A stretch of DNA of 64,000 bases from Pseudomonas sp. H9. GTDB lineage: Bacteria; Pseudomonadota; Gammaproteobacteria; Pseudomonadales; Pseudomonadaceae. Positions 28,492 to 38,331 of this stretch are shown piece after piece. Each line of letters opens with the position of its first letter. The first letter of the stretch is position 1. The notes under the pieces are model-generated. The model was not told the DNA's origin, searched no databases, and saw only the letters and a program-made list of their open reading frames with translations. The stretch spans positions 62,001 to 126,000 of the forward strand of contig NZ_SMOK01000005.1 of assembly GCF_004353925.1 (NCBI RefSeq), in the 5' to 3' direction. The position numbers and the translations under genes are program-made.

Positions 28492-29640
28492 GTGAGACGT
28501 AAATTCTTGGTGCTGCTGGAGACTGGACTGATCCTGGCAGGCCTGGTGTTGGGATTTTCGGCCTGGAAAGTGAACTCGGCACTTGAGCAGACCTTGCACG
28601 TCAACCAAGAGCAATTGCTCGACGTGCCCACCGGTACCAACCCTAATCGCATGTTCTACCGAATGGAGAGCCAGGGCCTGTTGGCCGACGCTTTCTGGTT
28701 ACGCCTGTACTGGCGTTTCAATATGACTGGCGTACCGTTGCACACCGGTGAATACCGCATGACGCCTGGCATGACCGTGCGCGAACTGTTTGAGGTTTGG
28801 CGCCGTGGCGACGTCGTGCAGTACAGCCTGACCCTGGTCGAGGGCTGGAATTTCCGTCAGGTACGTGCGGCGCTGGCCAAACACGAGAAAATCAAACAGA
28901 CCCTTGATGGCCTCAGCGATGCCGAGGTGATGGACAAGCTCGGTCACCCCGGGGTATTCCCTGAGGGGCGCTTCTTCCCGGACACCTACCGTTTTGTGCG
29001 CGGGATGAGCGATGTGGAGTTCCTCCAGCAAGCGTATGCGCGCCTTGACGAGGTGTTGGCCAAGGAGTGGGCTGAACGCCCGGCAGATCTGCCGTACCGT
29101 GACCCGTATCAGGCGCTGATCATGGCGTCGTTGGTCGAGAAAGAGACCGGGGTGCCTCAAGAGCGCGGCCAGATCGCCGGGGTATTTGTGCGCCGCATGC
29201 GAATTGGCATGTTGCTGCAGACTGATCCGACTGTGATCTACGGCATGGGTGAACGCTACAACGGCAAAATCACCCGCGCCGACCTGCGTGAGCCAACGCC
29301 CTACAACACCTACACCAACGCGGGCTTGCCGCCTACGCCGATAGCCATGGTTGGTCGCGAAGCCATTCATGCTGCGTTGAACCCGACACCGGGTACCAGT
29401 TTGTATTTTGTTGCCCGTGGTGACGGTAGCCACATCTTCTCTGACGACCTGGATGCGCACAATTCCGCGGTCCGTGAGTACCAGATCAAACGCCGGGCCG
29501 ATTACCGTTCCAGCCCGGCACCCATGACAGAAACTGAGCCAGAGTCTGAGGCCGAGCCCCAGACCCCTGAGCCCACCGAGGCGAGTCCTGAGCCTGTGCC
29601 TGAAGAGTCAGCACCGGCCACGGAATCCTCTTCGCAATGA
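28492..29640 (+). CDS. mltG: Endolytic murein transglycosylase
   Basis: A 382-residue inner membrane enzyme that cuts nascent glycan strands and so sets their length. One N-terminal membrane helix (about residues 5-24) leads into a LysM-like part and the YceG domain, with the catalytic glutamate in ASLVEKETGVPQERG and the segment LQTDPTVIYG. It starts with GTG, 3 bases after pabC, without a clear ribosome site. The last 37 residues are a low-complexity Pro/Glu/Ser/Thr tail beyond the conserved domain, absent from E. coli MltG. Confidence 0.94.
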   Translation: MRRKFLVLLETGLILAGLVLGFSAWKVNSALEQTLHVNQEQLLDVPTGTNPNRMFYRMESQGLLADAFWLRLYWRFNMTGVPLHTGEYRMTPGMTVRELFEVWRRGDVVQYSLTLVEGWNFRQVRAALAKHEKIKQTLDGLSDAEVMDKLGHPGVFPEGRFFPDTYRFVRGMSDVEFLQQAYARLDEVLAKEWAERPADLPYRDPYQALIMASLVEKETGVPQERGQIAGVFVRRMRIGMLLQTDPTVIYGMGERYNGKITRADLREPTPYNTYTNAGLPPTPIAMVGREAIHAALNPTPGTSLYFVARGDGSHIFSDDLDAHNSAVREYQIKRRADYRSSPAPMTETEPESEAEPQTPEPTEASPEPVPEESAPATESSSQ

Positions 29641-29650
29641 ATAACTGTAA

Positions 29651-31271
<1,621 letters not shown>

Positions 31272-31314
31272 GCCGAGCTGTTCCTATTTTTCCTTATAGC
31301 GTTGTCATGTACCC

Positions 31315-32094
31315 ATGCTTGTAGATTCCCATTGCCACCTCGACCGTCTAGACCTCAGCGCCCACGAGGGCTCGCTGGATGCCGCCCTGGAGGCTGCCCG
31401 TGCCCGTGGTGTTGGCCACTTCCTGTGTATCGGTGTCAGTGCCGACAATGCCAGGGCGGTCAAAGAGCTGAGTGAGCGTTACAGCGATGTCGACTGTTCA
31501 GTGGGTATCCATCCTTTGGACCTGACCCCTGATGGTGCGCCGCCGCTGGACTGGTTGCTTAAAGAGCTTGCACATCCCCATGTGGTGGCTATTGGTGAAA
31601 CCGGGCTGGACTACCACTACGAACCGGAAGCGGCGCAAGTGCAGCAGGATTCCTTCCGTCTGCACCTGCACGCTGCACAAGAGACCGGCAAGCCGGTGAT
31701 CATTCATACCCGGGCAGCGCGGGCCGATACCCTGGCGCTGTTGCGTGAAGCAGACTTGAGTCAGGCCGGGGTGCTGCATTGCTTCACTGAAGACTGGGAT
31801 ATGGCCCGTGCGGCGCTCGATCTGGGTTACTACATTTCGTTGTCTGGCATCGTTACCTTCCGCAATGCCGATGCGTTGCGCGACGTGGCACGGCAAGTGC
31901 CTGCCGACCGCTTGTTGGTCGAAACCGATTCACCTTATCTGGCGCCGATTCCCTACCGTGGCAAGCCCAACCTGCCGCAATATGTCCGGGAAGTTGCAGA
32001 GTTCGTCGCTATGGTGCGCGGTGAGCACTATGAGCAGTTGGCTGAGCAGACCACTGCAAACTTCAAGCGTCTGTTCCCGCTGGCACGTCTGTAA
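31315..32094 (+). CDS. tatD: TatD family metal-dependent hydrolase
   Basis: A 259-residue TIM-barrel metal hydrolase, probably a DNase. DSHCHLD at 4-10 supplies the first histidine pair. GETGLDYHY, IIHTRAA, CFTEDW and ETDSPYLAP give the rest of the metal site, all intact. No ribosome site is evident before the ATG at 31315, though holB ends 43 bases upstream. A REP pair follows its stop. Confidence 0.94.
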   Translation: MLVDSHCHLDRLDLSAHEGSLDAALEAARARGVGHFLCIGVSADNARAVKELSERYSDVDCSVGIHPLDLTPDGAPPLDWLLKELAHPHVVAIGETGLDYHYEPEAAQVQQDSFRLHLHAAQETGKPVIIHTRAARADTLALLREADLSQAGVLHCFTEDWDMARAALDLGYYISLSGIVTFRNADALRDVARQVPADRLLVETDSPYLAPIPYRGKPNLPQYVREVAEFVAMVRGEHYEQLAEQTTANFKRLFPLARL

Positions 32095-32099
32095 CCAAT

Positions 32100-32169
32100 G
32101 TGGGAGCGGGCTTGCCCCGCGATTGCGGTGTGTCAGCCAGGTAGCATCGCGGGGCAAGCCCGCTCCCAC
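32100..32169. repeat. Paired REP element
   Basis: Inverted GTGGGAGCGGGCTTGCCCCG arms, variant with GTGGG in place of GTAGG, immediately after the tatD stop. Confidence 0.92.
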
Positions 32170-32186
32170 TGGGGTGGAATTACGGG

Positions 32187-32223
32187 CAAAAAAAACCCGG
32201 GTTCTGGGGGGTGAATCCGGGTT
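32187..32223 (-). terminator. Minus-strand terminator beyond the aminotransferase gene
   Basis: AACCCGG and CCGGGTT pair around a 16-base loop. Read on the minus strand the stem is followed by eight T. It lies about 170 bases past the aminotransferase stop and would leave a long 3' untranslated region. Confidence 0.6.
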
Positions 32224-32334
32224 AAGACCATTAGGAGTAAAACAAAGGTACGCGGTCCCTGAGCACCTTTATCGGCGCGCCACTTGGGGGGATGCGCCGC
32301 GCCAACACCTGAAGTATTGGTCAGGATTGGCGGG

Positions 32335-32360
32335 CTGCCAGCGCTTGCTGGTCGTTTTTT
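32335..32360 (+). terminator. Plus-strand terminator in the tatD downstream region
   Basis: CCAGC-GCTT-GCTGG hairpin followed by TCGTTTTTT. It would end a transcript coming from tatD or from a separate small RNA. Confidence 0.65.
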
Positions 32361-32396
32361 AAACAGATTTGGAATACGGCTGCGGCTGCTGAGCAC

Positions 32397-33530
32397 TCAT
32401 CGCTCTGCAATCTGTCTGACAGCCGCCAAGGTTTCGTCGATTATCCGCTTGGGTGTGTAGAAATGCGGTGAAAATCGCACGCCAGGCCCACGGGTGATGC
32501 AAACGATCTGTTCGCGTTTCAAGCATTGATAGACATGACTATTGTCCGTCCCGGCAATGCTGAACGAGACGATGCCCGAACGGCGCTGCGCAGCTTCCGG
32601 GCTATGCAGGCGAACTCCGGGGATGGCAGCCAGTCCGTCGTAGAGCCACGCCACGCGCTCTGCCAACAGCTCGGCAACTTGTGTTATGCCCACCTCTTCA
32701 AGCAATGACAGGCTGGCGTCCAGCGCGGCGGCGCCGAGCATGTTCGGGCTGCCGCATTCAAAGCGCCGGGCGCTGTGGGCGGGCTCCCAGGTAGTACGGG
32801 TGTAATCACCCATATGCTCGAGCATGTGCCAGCCGTATTCGCTGAGCTTCAAGCGCGGGCGAACTTCGGCGCGGCAATAGAATACGCCGAGACCTTCCGG
32901 GCCGAGCATCCACTTGTGGCCATCGGCCATAGCGAAGTCACACTGGTAGGCCTGAACGTCGAAAGGCAGGGCGCCCAGTTGCTGAATGGCATCGATGCAG
33001 AACAGCACATTGCGTTCGCGGCAGCCCTGGCCGAGCCGCGCCAGGTCCAGGCGCAAGCCGCTGGCAAACTGCACGGCGCTGATGGCCAGCAGGCGCACGC
33101 GCGGCCCGCAAGCCGCCAACAGGCTGGCTTCCGGGTCCTGGCCCTTGAGGCTCACCTGGATGACCTCTACACCCTGGTCGGCCAAGGCTTCCCAGACGAT
33201 GCGGTTGGAGGGGAATTCTTCATCGCTGATGACGATCTGGTCGCCTGCTTGCCAGGGTAGCCCGAAGGCGACGAACGACAGCGCTTCGGAGGTGTTTTTG
33301 ACCAAAGCGATGTCGTCGCTCGAGGGCGCGTTGGTCAGGCGCATCAGGCGCTCGCGCAGGCGCTGCTCCATGACCATCCAGTCCGGGTAATCCCTTGCAC
33401 CGTGCCAAACGTTTTCGTTGGCAAAGCGCGCAACCGCCAAGCTGGCCCGTTTCGGCCAGGGGGCGACGGCGGCGTGGTTCAGGTAGCGAAGGCCTGGAGC
33501 TTGTTCAAACTCATCAAGAAACATAGACAT
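32397..33530 (-). CDS. Class V aminotransferase family protein (cysteine desulfurase-like)
   Basis: A 377-residue PLP enzyme of the class V family (NifS/CsdA/isopenicillin-N epimerase group). The PLP lysine is Lys206 in ADGHKWMLGPEG, the aspartate lies in FCIDAIQQLG, and FECGSPN is present. The C-terminal part lacks the flexible loop cysteine expected in a classic cysteine desulfurase (SGSAC...), so desulfurase activity is doubtful. Two in-frame ATG codons (33530 and 33524) are possible, and neither has a clear ribosome site. It is divergent from the TetR gene, which may control it. The substrate is unknown. Confidence 0.88.
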   Translation of the reverse strand: MSMFLDEFEQAPGLRYLNHAAVAPWPKRASLAVARFANENVWHGARDYPDWMVMEQRLRERLMRLTNAPSSDDIALVKNTSEALSFVAFGLPWQAGDQIVISDEEFPSNRIVWEALADQGVEVIQVSLKGQDPEASLLAACGPRVRLLAISAVQFASGLRLDLARLGQGCRERNVLFCIDAIQQLGALPFDVQAYQCDFAMADGHKWMLGPEGLGVFYCRAEVRPRLKLSEYGWHMLEHMGDYTRTTWEPAHSARRFECGSPNMLGAAALDASLSLLEEVGITQVAELLAERVAWLYDGLAAIPGVRLHSPEAAQRRSGIVSFSIAGTDNSHVYQCLKREQIVCITRGPGVRFSPHFYTPKRIIDETLAAVRQIAER

Positions 33531-33602
33531 GGTCGGATGATCCGTGCATTTTGGCGCAAGTTAGGCATAATAACCGGCTTCGATTTTGATCCAGTCCTTC
33601 TT

Positions 33603-34241
33603 ATGCAGAAAGAACCTCGTAAGGTCCGTGAGTTTCGTCGCCGTGAGCAAGAAATTCTCGATACCGCACTCAAGCTGTTTCTCGAACAGGGTGAAGACAG
33701 CGTCACCGTCGAGATGATCGCTGATGCAGTGGGTATCGGCAAAGGCACGATCTACAAGCATTTCAAATCCAAGGCGGAGATCTACCTGCGCCTGATGCTC
33801 GACTACGAGCGCGATTTGAACGAACTGTTGCACTCTGCCGATGTTGATCGCGACAAGGAAGCCCTGTCGCGTGCTTACTTTGAATTCCGCATGCGCGATC
33901 CGCAGCGCTACCGGTTGTTCGACCGCCTTGAAGAAAAGGTGGTAAAGGGCAATCAGGTGCCGGAGATGGTTGAGGAGTTGCACAAGATCCGTGCCTCCAA
34001 CTTCGATCGCTTGACCTTGCTGATCAAAGGTCGCATCAGCGAAGGCAAGCTTGAAGACGTACCGCCGTACTTCCACTACTGCGCGGCCTGGGCGCTGGTG
34101 CACGGTGCTGTGGCGCTCTATCACTCGCCGTTCTGGAGCAACGTGCTGGAAGATCAGGAGGGCTTCTTCCAGTTCCTGATGGACATTGGCGTGCGCATGG
34201 GTAACAAGCGTAAACGCGACCCGGATGTAGCGGGTAACTGA
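33603..34241 (+). CDS. TetR family transcriptional regulator
   Basis: A 212-residue regulator. The N-terminal DNA-binding domain carries the TetR helix-turn-helix (VTVEMIADAVGIGKGTIYKHFKSKAEI, split by the usual glycine turn, residues about 32-57). A ligand-binding domain of unknown specificity follows. I chose the ATG at 33603 (MQKEPRKVREF); the frame extends 67 codons upstream but through the divergent promoter region. It lies head to head with the class V aminotransferase gene, a usual place for a local repressor. Confidence 0.9.
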   Translation: MQKEPRKVREFRRREQEILDTALKLFLEQGEDSVTVEMIADAVGIGKGTIYKHFKSKAEIYLRLMLDYERDLNELLHSADVDRDKEALSRAYFEFRMRDPQRYRLFDRLEEKVVKGNQVPEMVEELHKIRASNFDRLTLLIKGRISEGKLEDVPPYFHYCAAWALVHGAVALYHSPFWSNVLEDQEGFFQFLMDIGVRMGNKRKRDPDVAGN

Positions 34242-34306
34242 GCGGCGCGGCCGGGTGCCAACACTCCTGCGATAAGGCCTGAGGCCTATACTGATTGAAG
34301 AGGCTT

Positions 34307-34337
34307 GCAAAAACCTGATTTTTGAGTCAGGTTTTGC
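34307..34337. terminator. Hairpin between the TetR gene and moaA
   Basis: GCAAAAACCTGA pairs with TCAGGTTTTGC (one bulged A) around a T-rich loop. There is no T run after the stem, so it may be a weak terminator, an attenuator or an RNA-stabilising end. Confidence 0.45.
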
Positions 34338-34367
34338 AGGCCCGATTCATCTATCCTGGAGCCACCC

Positions 34368-35336
34368 ATGATCGTCGACCGCCAAGGCAGGCGTTTTCGC
34401 AACTTGCGTGTCAGCCTTACCGCTGCCTGCAATTACGCCTGCACCTATTGCGTACCGGACGGCAAGCGTCTGGTGGCGGCCCAGGATGAGCTTTCCGCCG
34501 AGGCCATGGCCCGTGGCGTGGCCTACCTGATCGAGGCGGCGGGTATTGAGCGTTTACGGGTGACCGGCGGTGAGCCGCTGGTCAGCCCCAAGCTTGAGTC
34601 GTTTTTAACCTCAGTTGCCGGCTTGGGCCTGGACGAAATCAGTCTGACCACAAACGGCCAGTTGCTGGCACGCAAGCTGCCACTGCTGCGCGCGGCGGGT
34701 ATTCGCCGGCTCAATGTCTCTCTCGATACGCTCGACCCTGATGCCTTCCGCCGTATTGCTCGGGGAGGCGATCTGGCTACTGTGCTCGACGGCATGGAGC
34801 AGGCCAGTGCGGCCGGAATGAAGATCAAAGTCAACATGGTGCCCTTGCGTGGGCAGAACTTCGATCAGGTGCTGCCGTTGCTGGAGTACTGCCTTTCCCG
34901 TGGTTTTGAGTTGCGCTTCATCGAGCTGATGCGCATGGGGCATCTGGCGCGCGACAGTAATGCCTTTTTGCAGCAGTTCGTCAGCCTTGAGCATTTGCTG
35001 CAGCTGATCGCAGAGCGCTATGAGTACCTGCAAGCCAATGCACCGGTGGATGCAACTGCGCTGCGCTATCAGATTCCCGGCCAGGGCTACTTCGGCGTGA
35101 TTGCCAACGAAAGCGTACCCTTCTGCCGTACCTGCTCGCGCTTACGCCTGTCGTCGACCGGCTGGCTGCATGGCTGTCTGTCGTCGAGTAACCGTCACTA
35201 TATCGGCGATCTGCTCGACAAGCCCCGTCACCAGGCGTTACCCGCCTTGCAGGGGTTGCTGGTCAAAGCCTTGGGCGACAAGCAGCCCGTGGCGTTTTCT
35301 GGTGGCGCCACGGTGATGAAGATCATCGGCGGGTAA
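34368..35336 (+). CDS. moaA: GTP 3',8-cyclase
   Basis: A 322-residue radical-SAM enzyme for the first step of molybdenum cofactor synthesis (GTP to a cyclic pterin precursor, with MoaC). The N-terminal 4Fe-4S motif is Cys21, Cys25, Cys28 in AACNYACTYC. The C-terminal cluster motif is in FCRTCSRLRL...HGC. A GGEP-type SAM loop (VTGGEPL) is present. GGAG sits 6 bases before the ATG. It stands alone, away from other moa genes; pseudomonads often have a second moaA elsewhere. It lacks the extreme C-terminal GG motif in its usual form, ending instead KIIGG. Confidence 0.93.
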   Translation: MIVDRQGRRFRNLRVSLTAACNYACTYCVPDGKRLVAAQDELSAEAMARGVAYLIEAAGIERLRVTGGEPLVSPKLESFLTSVAGLGLDEISLTTNGQLLARKLPLLRAAGIRRLNVSLDTLDPDAFRRIARGGDLATVLDGMEQASAAGMKIKVNMVPLRGQNFDQVLPLLEYCLSRGFELRFIELMRMGHLARDSNAFLQQFVSLEHLLQLIAERYEYLQANAPVDATALRYQIPGQGYFGVIANESVPFCRTCSRLRLSSTGWLHGCLSSSNRHYIGDLLDKPRHQALPALQGLLVKALGDKQPVAFSGGATVMKIIGG

Positions 35337-35402
35337 GACTGGCGCAAAAGCTGCATCTGTCAGCCGTTCGCCGGTTTTCCGTCACCGGCCATTGGAGGAT
35401 AG

Positions 35403-36008
35403 ATGCGTAGCCTGGTTTTGCTGCTGGCGCTGACGGCGCTGGGTGGCTGTATGAATGTCAGCGATATGGGCGAGGGCGTCCGCTATCACATGAGTGATGC
35501 CGGCCTGCTCGATCACAGCGATACCCGTCGGTCGCTGTCGGTGCGCCTGCAGCCTGATTCATTCATCTATATCGGCCAGGGTCCCTTTGTACCGCCAGGC
35601 AACGGGCCTTATCCGCGCCCTAACGTGGTGGCCGAAGAGGCGTTCAAAGGCTTCATCGAGTATTTCCCAATGGTGCGCCGCGCGCAGGGGCCGTTGGGCC
35701 TTGAACAGGCGTTGGTCGAGGCGCGTGGGGTAGGGGCTCACTACCTGCTGTATGCCCGCTTTGCGCGTACCGATGACCGGATTGGCAATGGTGATGAATG
35801 GTACGACGAGCAAGCGGTCGATCGTCTGGGGGTTGATACCGGTGTCGTCCAGTTGATGCTCATTGAAACCAATACCCGCTACCTGATCGATACCACGCGA
35901 ATCAACAGCCGCGGCGGATTACTGACGTTCCACGATAACAAGCCGGAAGATTTGCTTGGCCCACCGCTTGAGGATTACGCTCGTAGCCTTTTGGGCATGA
36001 GTCGTTGA
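35403..36008 (+). CDS. DUF4823 lipoprotein
   Basis: A 201-residue predicted lipoprotein. The signal peptide [16 protein letters not shown] ends in the lipobox LGGC, so Cys16 would be lipidated; residue 17 is Met and residue 18 Asn, compatible with outer membrane sorting. The mature part resembles the DUF4823 group ([32 protein letters not shown]). The gene is 66 bases after moaA. An ordinary GGAGGAT precedes the start. The function is unknown. Confidence 0.85.
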   Translation: MRSLVLLLALTALGGCMNVSDMGEGVRYHMSDAGLLDHSDTRRSLSVRLQPDSFIYIGQGPFVPPGNGPYPRPNVVAEEAFKGFIEYFPMVRRAQGPLGLEQALVEARGVGAHYLLYARFARTDDRIGNGDEWYDEQAVDRLGVDTGVVQLMLIETNTRYLIDTTRINSRGGLLTFHDNKPEDLLGPPLEDYARSLLGMSR

Positions 36009-36018
36009 GGAGAGGGTG

Positions 36019-36579
36019 ATGACAGACACCGGTAAGGCCATTGATCTGCTGGGGCAGATTCCCAAGTCTGAAAAGGGGCTGCCACCGGTGCATCTGTGGA
36101 ACCCGGACTTCTGTGGCGATATCGACATGCGTATCGCCCGTGACGGCACCTGGTACTACCTAGGCACGCCGATCGGGCGCAAGCCGATGGTCCGGCTGTT
36201 CTCCACCATCATACGCCGCGACGGTGATGACTATTTTCTGGTAACGCCTGTCGAGAAAGTTGGCATCAAAGTCGATGACGCGCCGTTCGTGGCGGTGACG
36301 CTGGAGGTTCAAGGCGAAGGTGAGCAGCAGGTGCTGTGCTTTACCAGCAACGTCGAAGAGCAGTTCGAGGCAGGCCCTGAGCATCCGTTGCGTTTCGAGA
36401 TTGATCCGCAGACCCAAGAGCCTTCGCCCTACGTGCATGTGCGTGACAACCTTGAAGCGCTGATTCATCGCAACGTGTTTTACCAGTTGGTAGAACTGGC
36501 CGTGCCGCAGGACATCGAGGGCGAGCAATGGCTCGGGGTGTGGAGCGGCGGTACGTTCTACCCCATCGGTCGTAGCTGA
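36019..36579 (+). CDS. DUF1285 family protein
   Basis: A 186-residue cytoplasmic protein. It contains the DUF1285 core: [23 protein letters not shown], which is the hallmark block split here near residue 34, and [19 protein letters not shown] prefer the ATG at 36019 because AGGAG lies 6 bases upstream; the GTG just before it is also in frame. It lies 10 bases after the lipoprotein gene and ends before a bidirectional terminator. The function is unknown. Confidence 0.87.
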   Translation: MTDTGKAIDLLGQIPKSEKGLPPVHLWNPDFCGDIDMRIARDGTWYYLGTPIGRKPMVRLFSTIIRRDGDDYFLVTPVEKVGIKVDDAPFVAVTLEVQGEGEQQVLCFTSNVEEQFEAGPEHPLRFEIDPQTQEPSPYVHVRDNLEALIHRNVFYQLVELAVPQDIEGEQWLGVWSGGTFYPIGRS

Positions 36580-36643
36580 TCGGTCGCAAGGCTTTTCCCT
36601 GTTCCGTTGCGGGGCAGGGGAAAGTTGCAAGGGGGCTGAAACG

Positions 36644-36680
36644 AAAAAACCTCCAGTGCTCAGCGCAACTGGAGGTTTTT
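36644..36680. terminator. Bidirectional terminator between DUF1285 gene and tRNA-Asn
   Basis: AAAACCTCCAGT pairs with ACTGGAGGTTTT around a 10-base loop, flanked by A and T tracts. It can end both the rightward DUF1285 message and the leftward tRNA-Asn transcript. Confidence 0.85.
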
Positions 36681-36688
36681 CAGGTATT

Positions 36689-36764
36689 TGGCTCCGCGAC
36701 CAGGACTCGAACCTGGGACCCAATGATTAACAGTCATTTGCTCTACCGACTGAGCTATCGCGGA
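36689..36764 (-). tRNA. tRNA-Asn (GTT)
   Basis: A 76-base gene on the minus strand with CCA encoded. The acceptor stem TCCGCGA pairs with TCGCGGA. The anticodon loop TGTTAAT gives anticodon GTT. A promoter lies 12-39 bases upstream. Confidence 0.97.
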
Positions 36765-36775
36765 ATCTGTGGCGT

Positions 36776-36803
36776 ATCTTACTGATTGCTAAGGGGAAGT
36801 CAA
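36776..36803 (-). promoter_or_regulatory. Promoter of tRNA-Asn
   Basis: On the minus strand TTGACT (36803-36798) and TAAGAT (36781-36776) are 16 bases apart. The -35 region lies in the loop of an AAGGGGA/TCCCCTT inverted repeat (36791-36813), which may be part of the tyrB 3' end. Confidence 0.65.
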
Positions 36804-36826
36804 GCCTCCCCTTGGCAAAAAGTCAG

Positions 36827-38023
36827 TTACAGGACCTCGACGATTGCCTTGGTCACCACATCGATGTTGCTTTGGTTCAAGGTGGCTACGCAGATACGGC
36901 CGGTATCCAGGGCGTAGATACCAAACTCGCTTTTCAGGCGTGCTACTTGCTCAACGCTCAGGCCAGAGTAGGAGAACATGCCGCGCTGACGTGCAACGAA
37001 GCTGAAGTCATGCTCAGGTGCCAGGGCTGCCAGCTGCTCGACCATCTGCTTGCGCATGCCGTGGATGCGCTGGCGCATCTCACCCAGTTCCTCTTCCCAC
37101 ATCGCACGCAGCTCTGGGCTGTTAAGCACGGCAGCAACGATGCTGGCGCCGTGGGTTGGCGGGTTGGAGTAGTTGGTGCGGATAACACGCTTGACCTGGG
37201 ACAGCACGCGCGCGCTTTCTTCCTTCGATTCGGTGATGATCGACAGGGCACCAACGCGCTCGCCGTACAGCGAGAAGGATTTGGAGAACGAGCTGGAGAC
37301 GAAGAAGTTCAGGCCCGACTCGGCGAACAGGCGTACAGCGAAGGCGTCTTCATAGATGCCGTCGCCAAAGCCCTGGTAAGCCATGTCGAGGAATGGTACG
37401 TGGCCTTTGGCCTTGACCACTTCCAGTACGTTTTTCCAGTCGTCCAGGCTCAGGTCGACACCGGTCGGGTTGTGGCAGCAGGCGTGCAGCACAATGATCG
37501 AGCCGTTTGGCAGAGCGTTGAGGTCTTCGAGCATGCCGCTGCGGTTGACGTCATGGGTCGCGGCGTCGTAGTAGCGGTAGTTTTGTACCGGGAAACCGGC
37601 GGTTTCAAACAGGGCGCGATGGTTTTCCCAGCTCGGGTCGCTGATGGCCACTACGGCGTTTGGCGAAACCTGCTTGAGGAAGTCGGCACCGATCTTCAGG
37701 GCGCCCGTGCCGCCAACGGCCTGGGTGGTGATGACTCGGCCAGCAGCCAGCAGTGGCGACTCGGCACCGAACAGCAGCTTCTGTACAGCCTGGTCGTAGG
37801 CAGCGATGCCATCAATCGGCAGGTAGCCGCGGGAAGCGTGCTGGGCAGCACGCTGGGTTTCGGCTTCGATCACTGCACGCAGCAGTGGGATACGCCCTTC
37901 TTCGTTGCAGTAAACACCTACACCCAAGTTGACCTTGTTGCTACGGGTATCGGCGTTGAAAGCTTCGTTGAGGCCCAGAATGGGATCGCGTGGTGCCAGC
38001 TCGACAGCGGAAAACAGGCTCAT
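36827..38023 (-). CDS. tyrB: Aromatic amino acid aminotransferase
   Basis: A 398-residue class I PLP aminotransferase that interconverts aromatic amino acids or aspartate with their oxo acids. LGVGVY, HNPTGVD, the PLP lysine in SSFSKSFSLYGERVG and the substrate-binding arginine region (NPPTHGA) are all present. I chose the ATG at 38023 (MSLFSAVELAPRDPILGLNEAF), which has AAGG 5 bases upstream; the open frame extends 33 codons further without family sequence. It is divergent from uvrB. It could equally be called aspC; the position next to uvrB is where pseudomonads have tyrB. Confidence 0.92.
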   Translation of the reverse strand: MSLFSAVELAPRDPILGLNEAFNADTRSNKVNLGVGVYCNEEGRIPLLRAVIEAETQRAAQHASRGYLPIDGIAAYDQAVQKLLFGAESPLLAAGRVITTQAVGGTGALKIGADFLKQVSPNAVVAISDPSWENHRALFETAGFPVQNYRYYDAATHDVNRSGMLEDLNALPNGSIIVLHACCHNPTGVDLSLDDWKNVLEVVKAKGHVPFLDMAYQGFGDGIYEDAFAVRLFAESGLNFFVSSSFSKSFSLYGERVGALSIITESKEESARVLSQVKRVIRTNYSNPPTHGASIVAAVLNSPELRAMWEEELGEMRQRIHGMRKQMVEQLAALAPEHDFSFVARQRGMFSYSGLSVEQVARLKSEFGIYALDTGRICVATLNQSNIDVVTKAIVEVL

Positions 38024-38268
38024 TATTACCTTGGCTCTGAATGGAGAGTGATAGGGGTCGCACGCTCCAGTCGGATGCACTAGAGCGGTGCACAAACGGG
38101 GAGTCAGTATAGTGATACCCATCGGTCACGGCGACAGTCAGAAGCAGCTTTTCCTGCTGTTTCACCGAATATTTTTCGACCGTTAGTCTAATTGACCGGT
38201 CGTTAGGCAAAATTGGCCACAACACTGAGTTGAAAGTGGCGCTGCAGACCACTATTTCGGTATAACTA

Positions 38269-38284
38269 CTGTCTATAAATACAG
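38269..38284. promoter_or_regulatory. LexA (SOS) box of uvrB
   Basis: CTGT-CTATAAAT-ACAG fits the LexA consensus CTGT-N8-ACAG exactly. It lies 48-63 bases upstream of the uvrB ATG and overlaps A/T-rich -10-like sequences, as expected for an SOS-repressed promoter. Confidence 0.85.
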
Positions 38285-38331
38285 TTGCCCGCATCTGCGA
38301 CAAACGCGTCGCGATAACACAGAGGTTTGTC

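Larger units (their letters stand above)
32187..32360 (+). ncRNA. Candidate structured RNA with terminator
   Basis: The space between tatD and the convergent aminotransferase contains four consecutive stems: AACCCGG/CCGGGTT (32194-32223), AAAGGT/ACCTTT (32244-32270), GGCGCG/CGCGCC (32274-32303) and CCAGC-GCTT-GCTGG (32338-32351). The last is followed by TCGTTTTTT, a good terminator on the plus strand. The first stem has an A8 tract on its left, which makes a terminator for the minus strand. The 174 bases therefore look like a structured transcript or overlapping 3' ends. No promoter is clear on either strand, so the call is tentative. Confidence 0.35.

Noticed and set aside
32397..33530. Naming the class V aminotransferase as a cysteine desulfurase (iscS/csd)
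   Set aside because: The expected catalytic cysteine loop is not visible and no Fe-S assembly genes are near.
36812..38083. A 423-codon plus-strand frame opposite tyrB
   Set aside because: tyrB on the minus strand has full PLP enzyme motifs; the opposite frame has none.
38160..38220. GACCGTTAG / GACCGGTCGTTAG repeats between tyrB and uvrB as an operator
   Set aside because: The symmetry is weak and I could not match it to a known site; the LexA box explains the regulation of uvrB.
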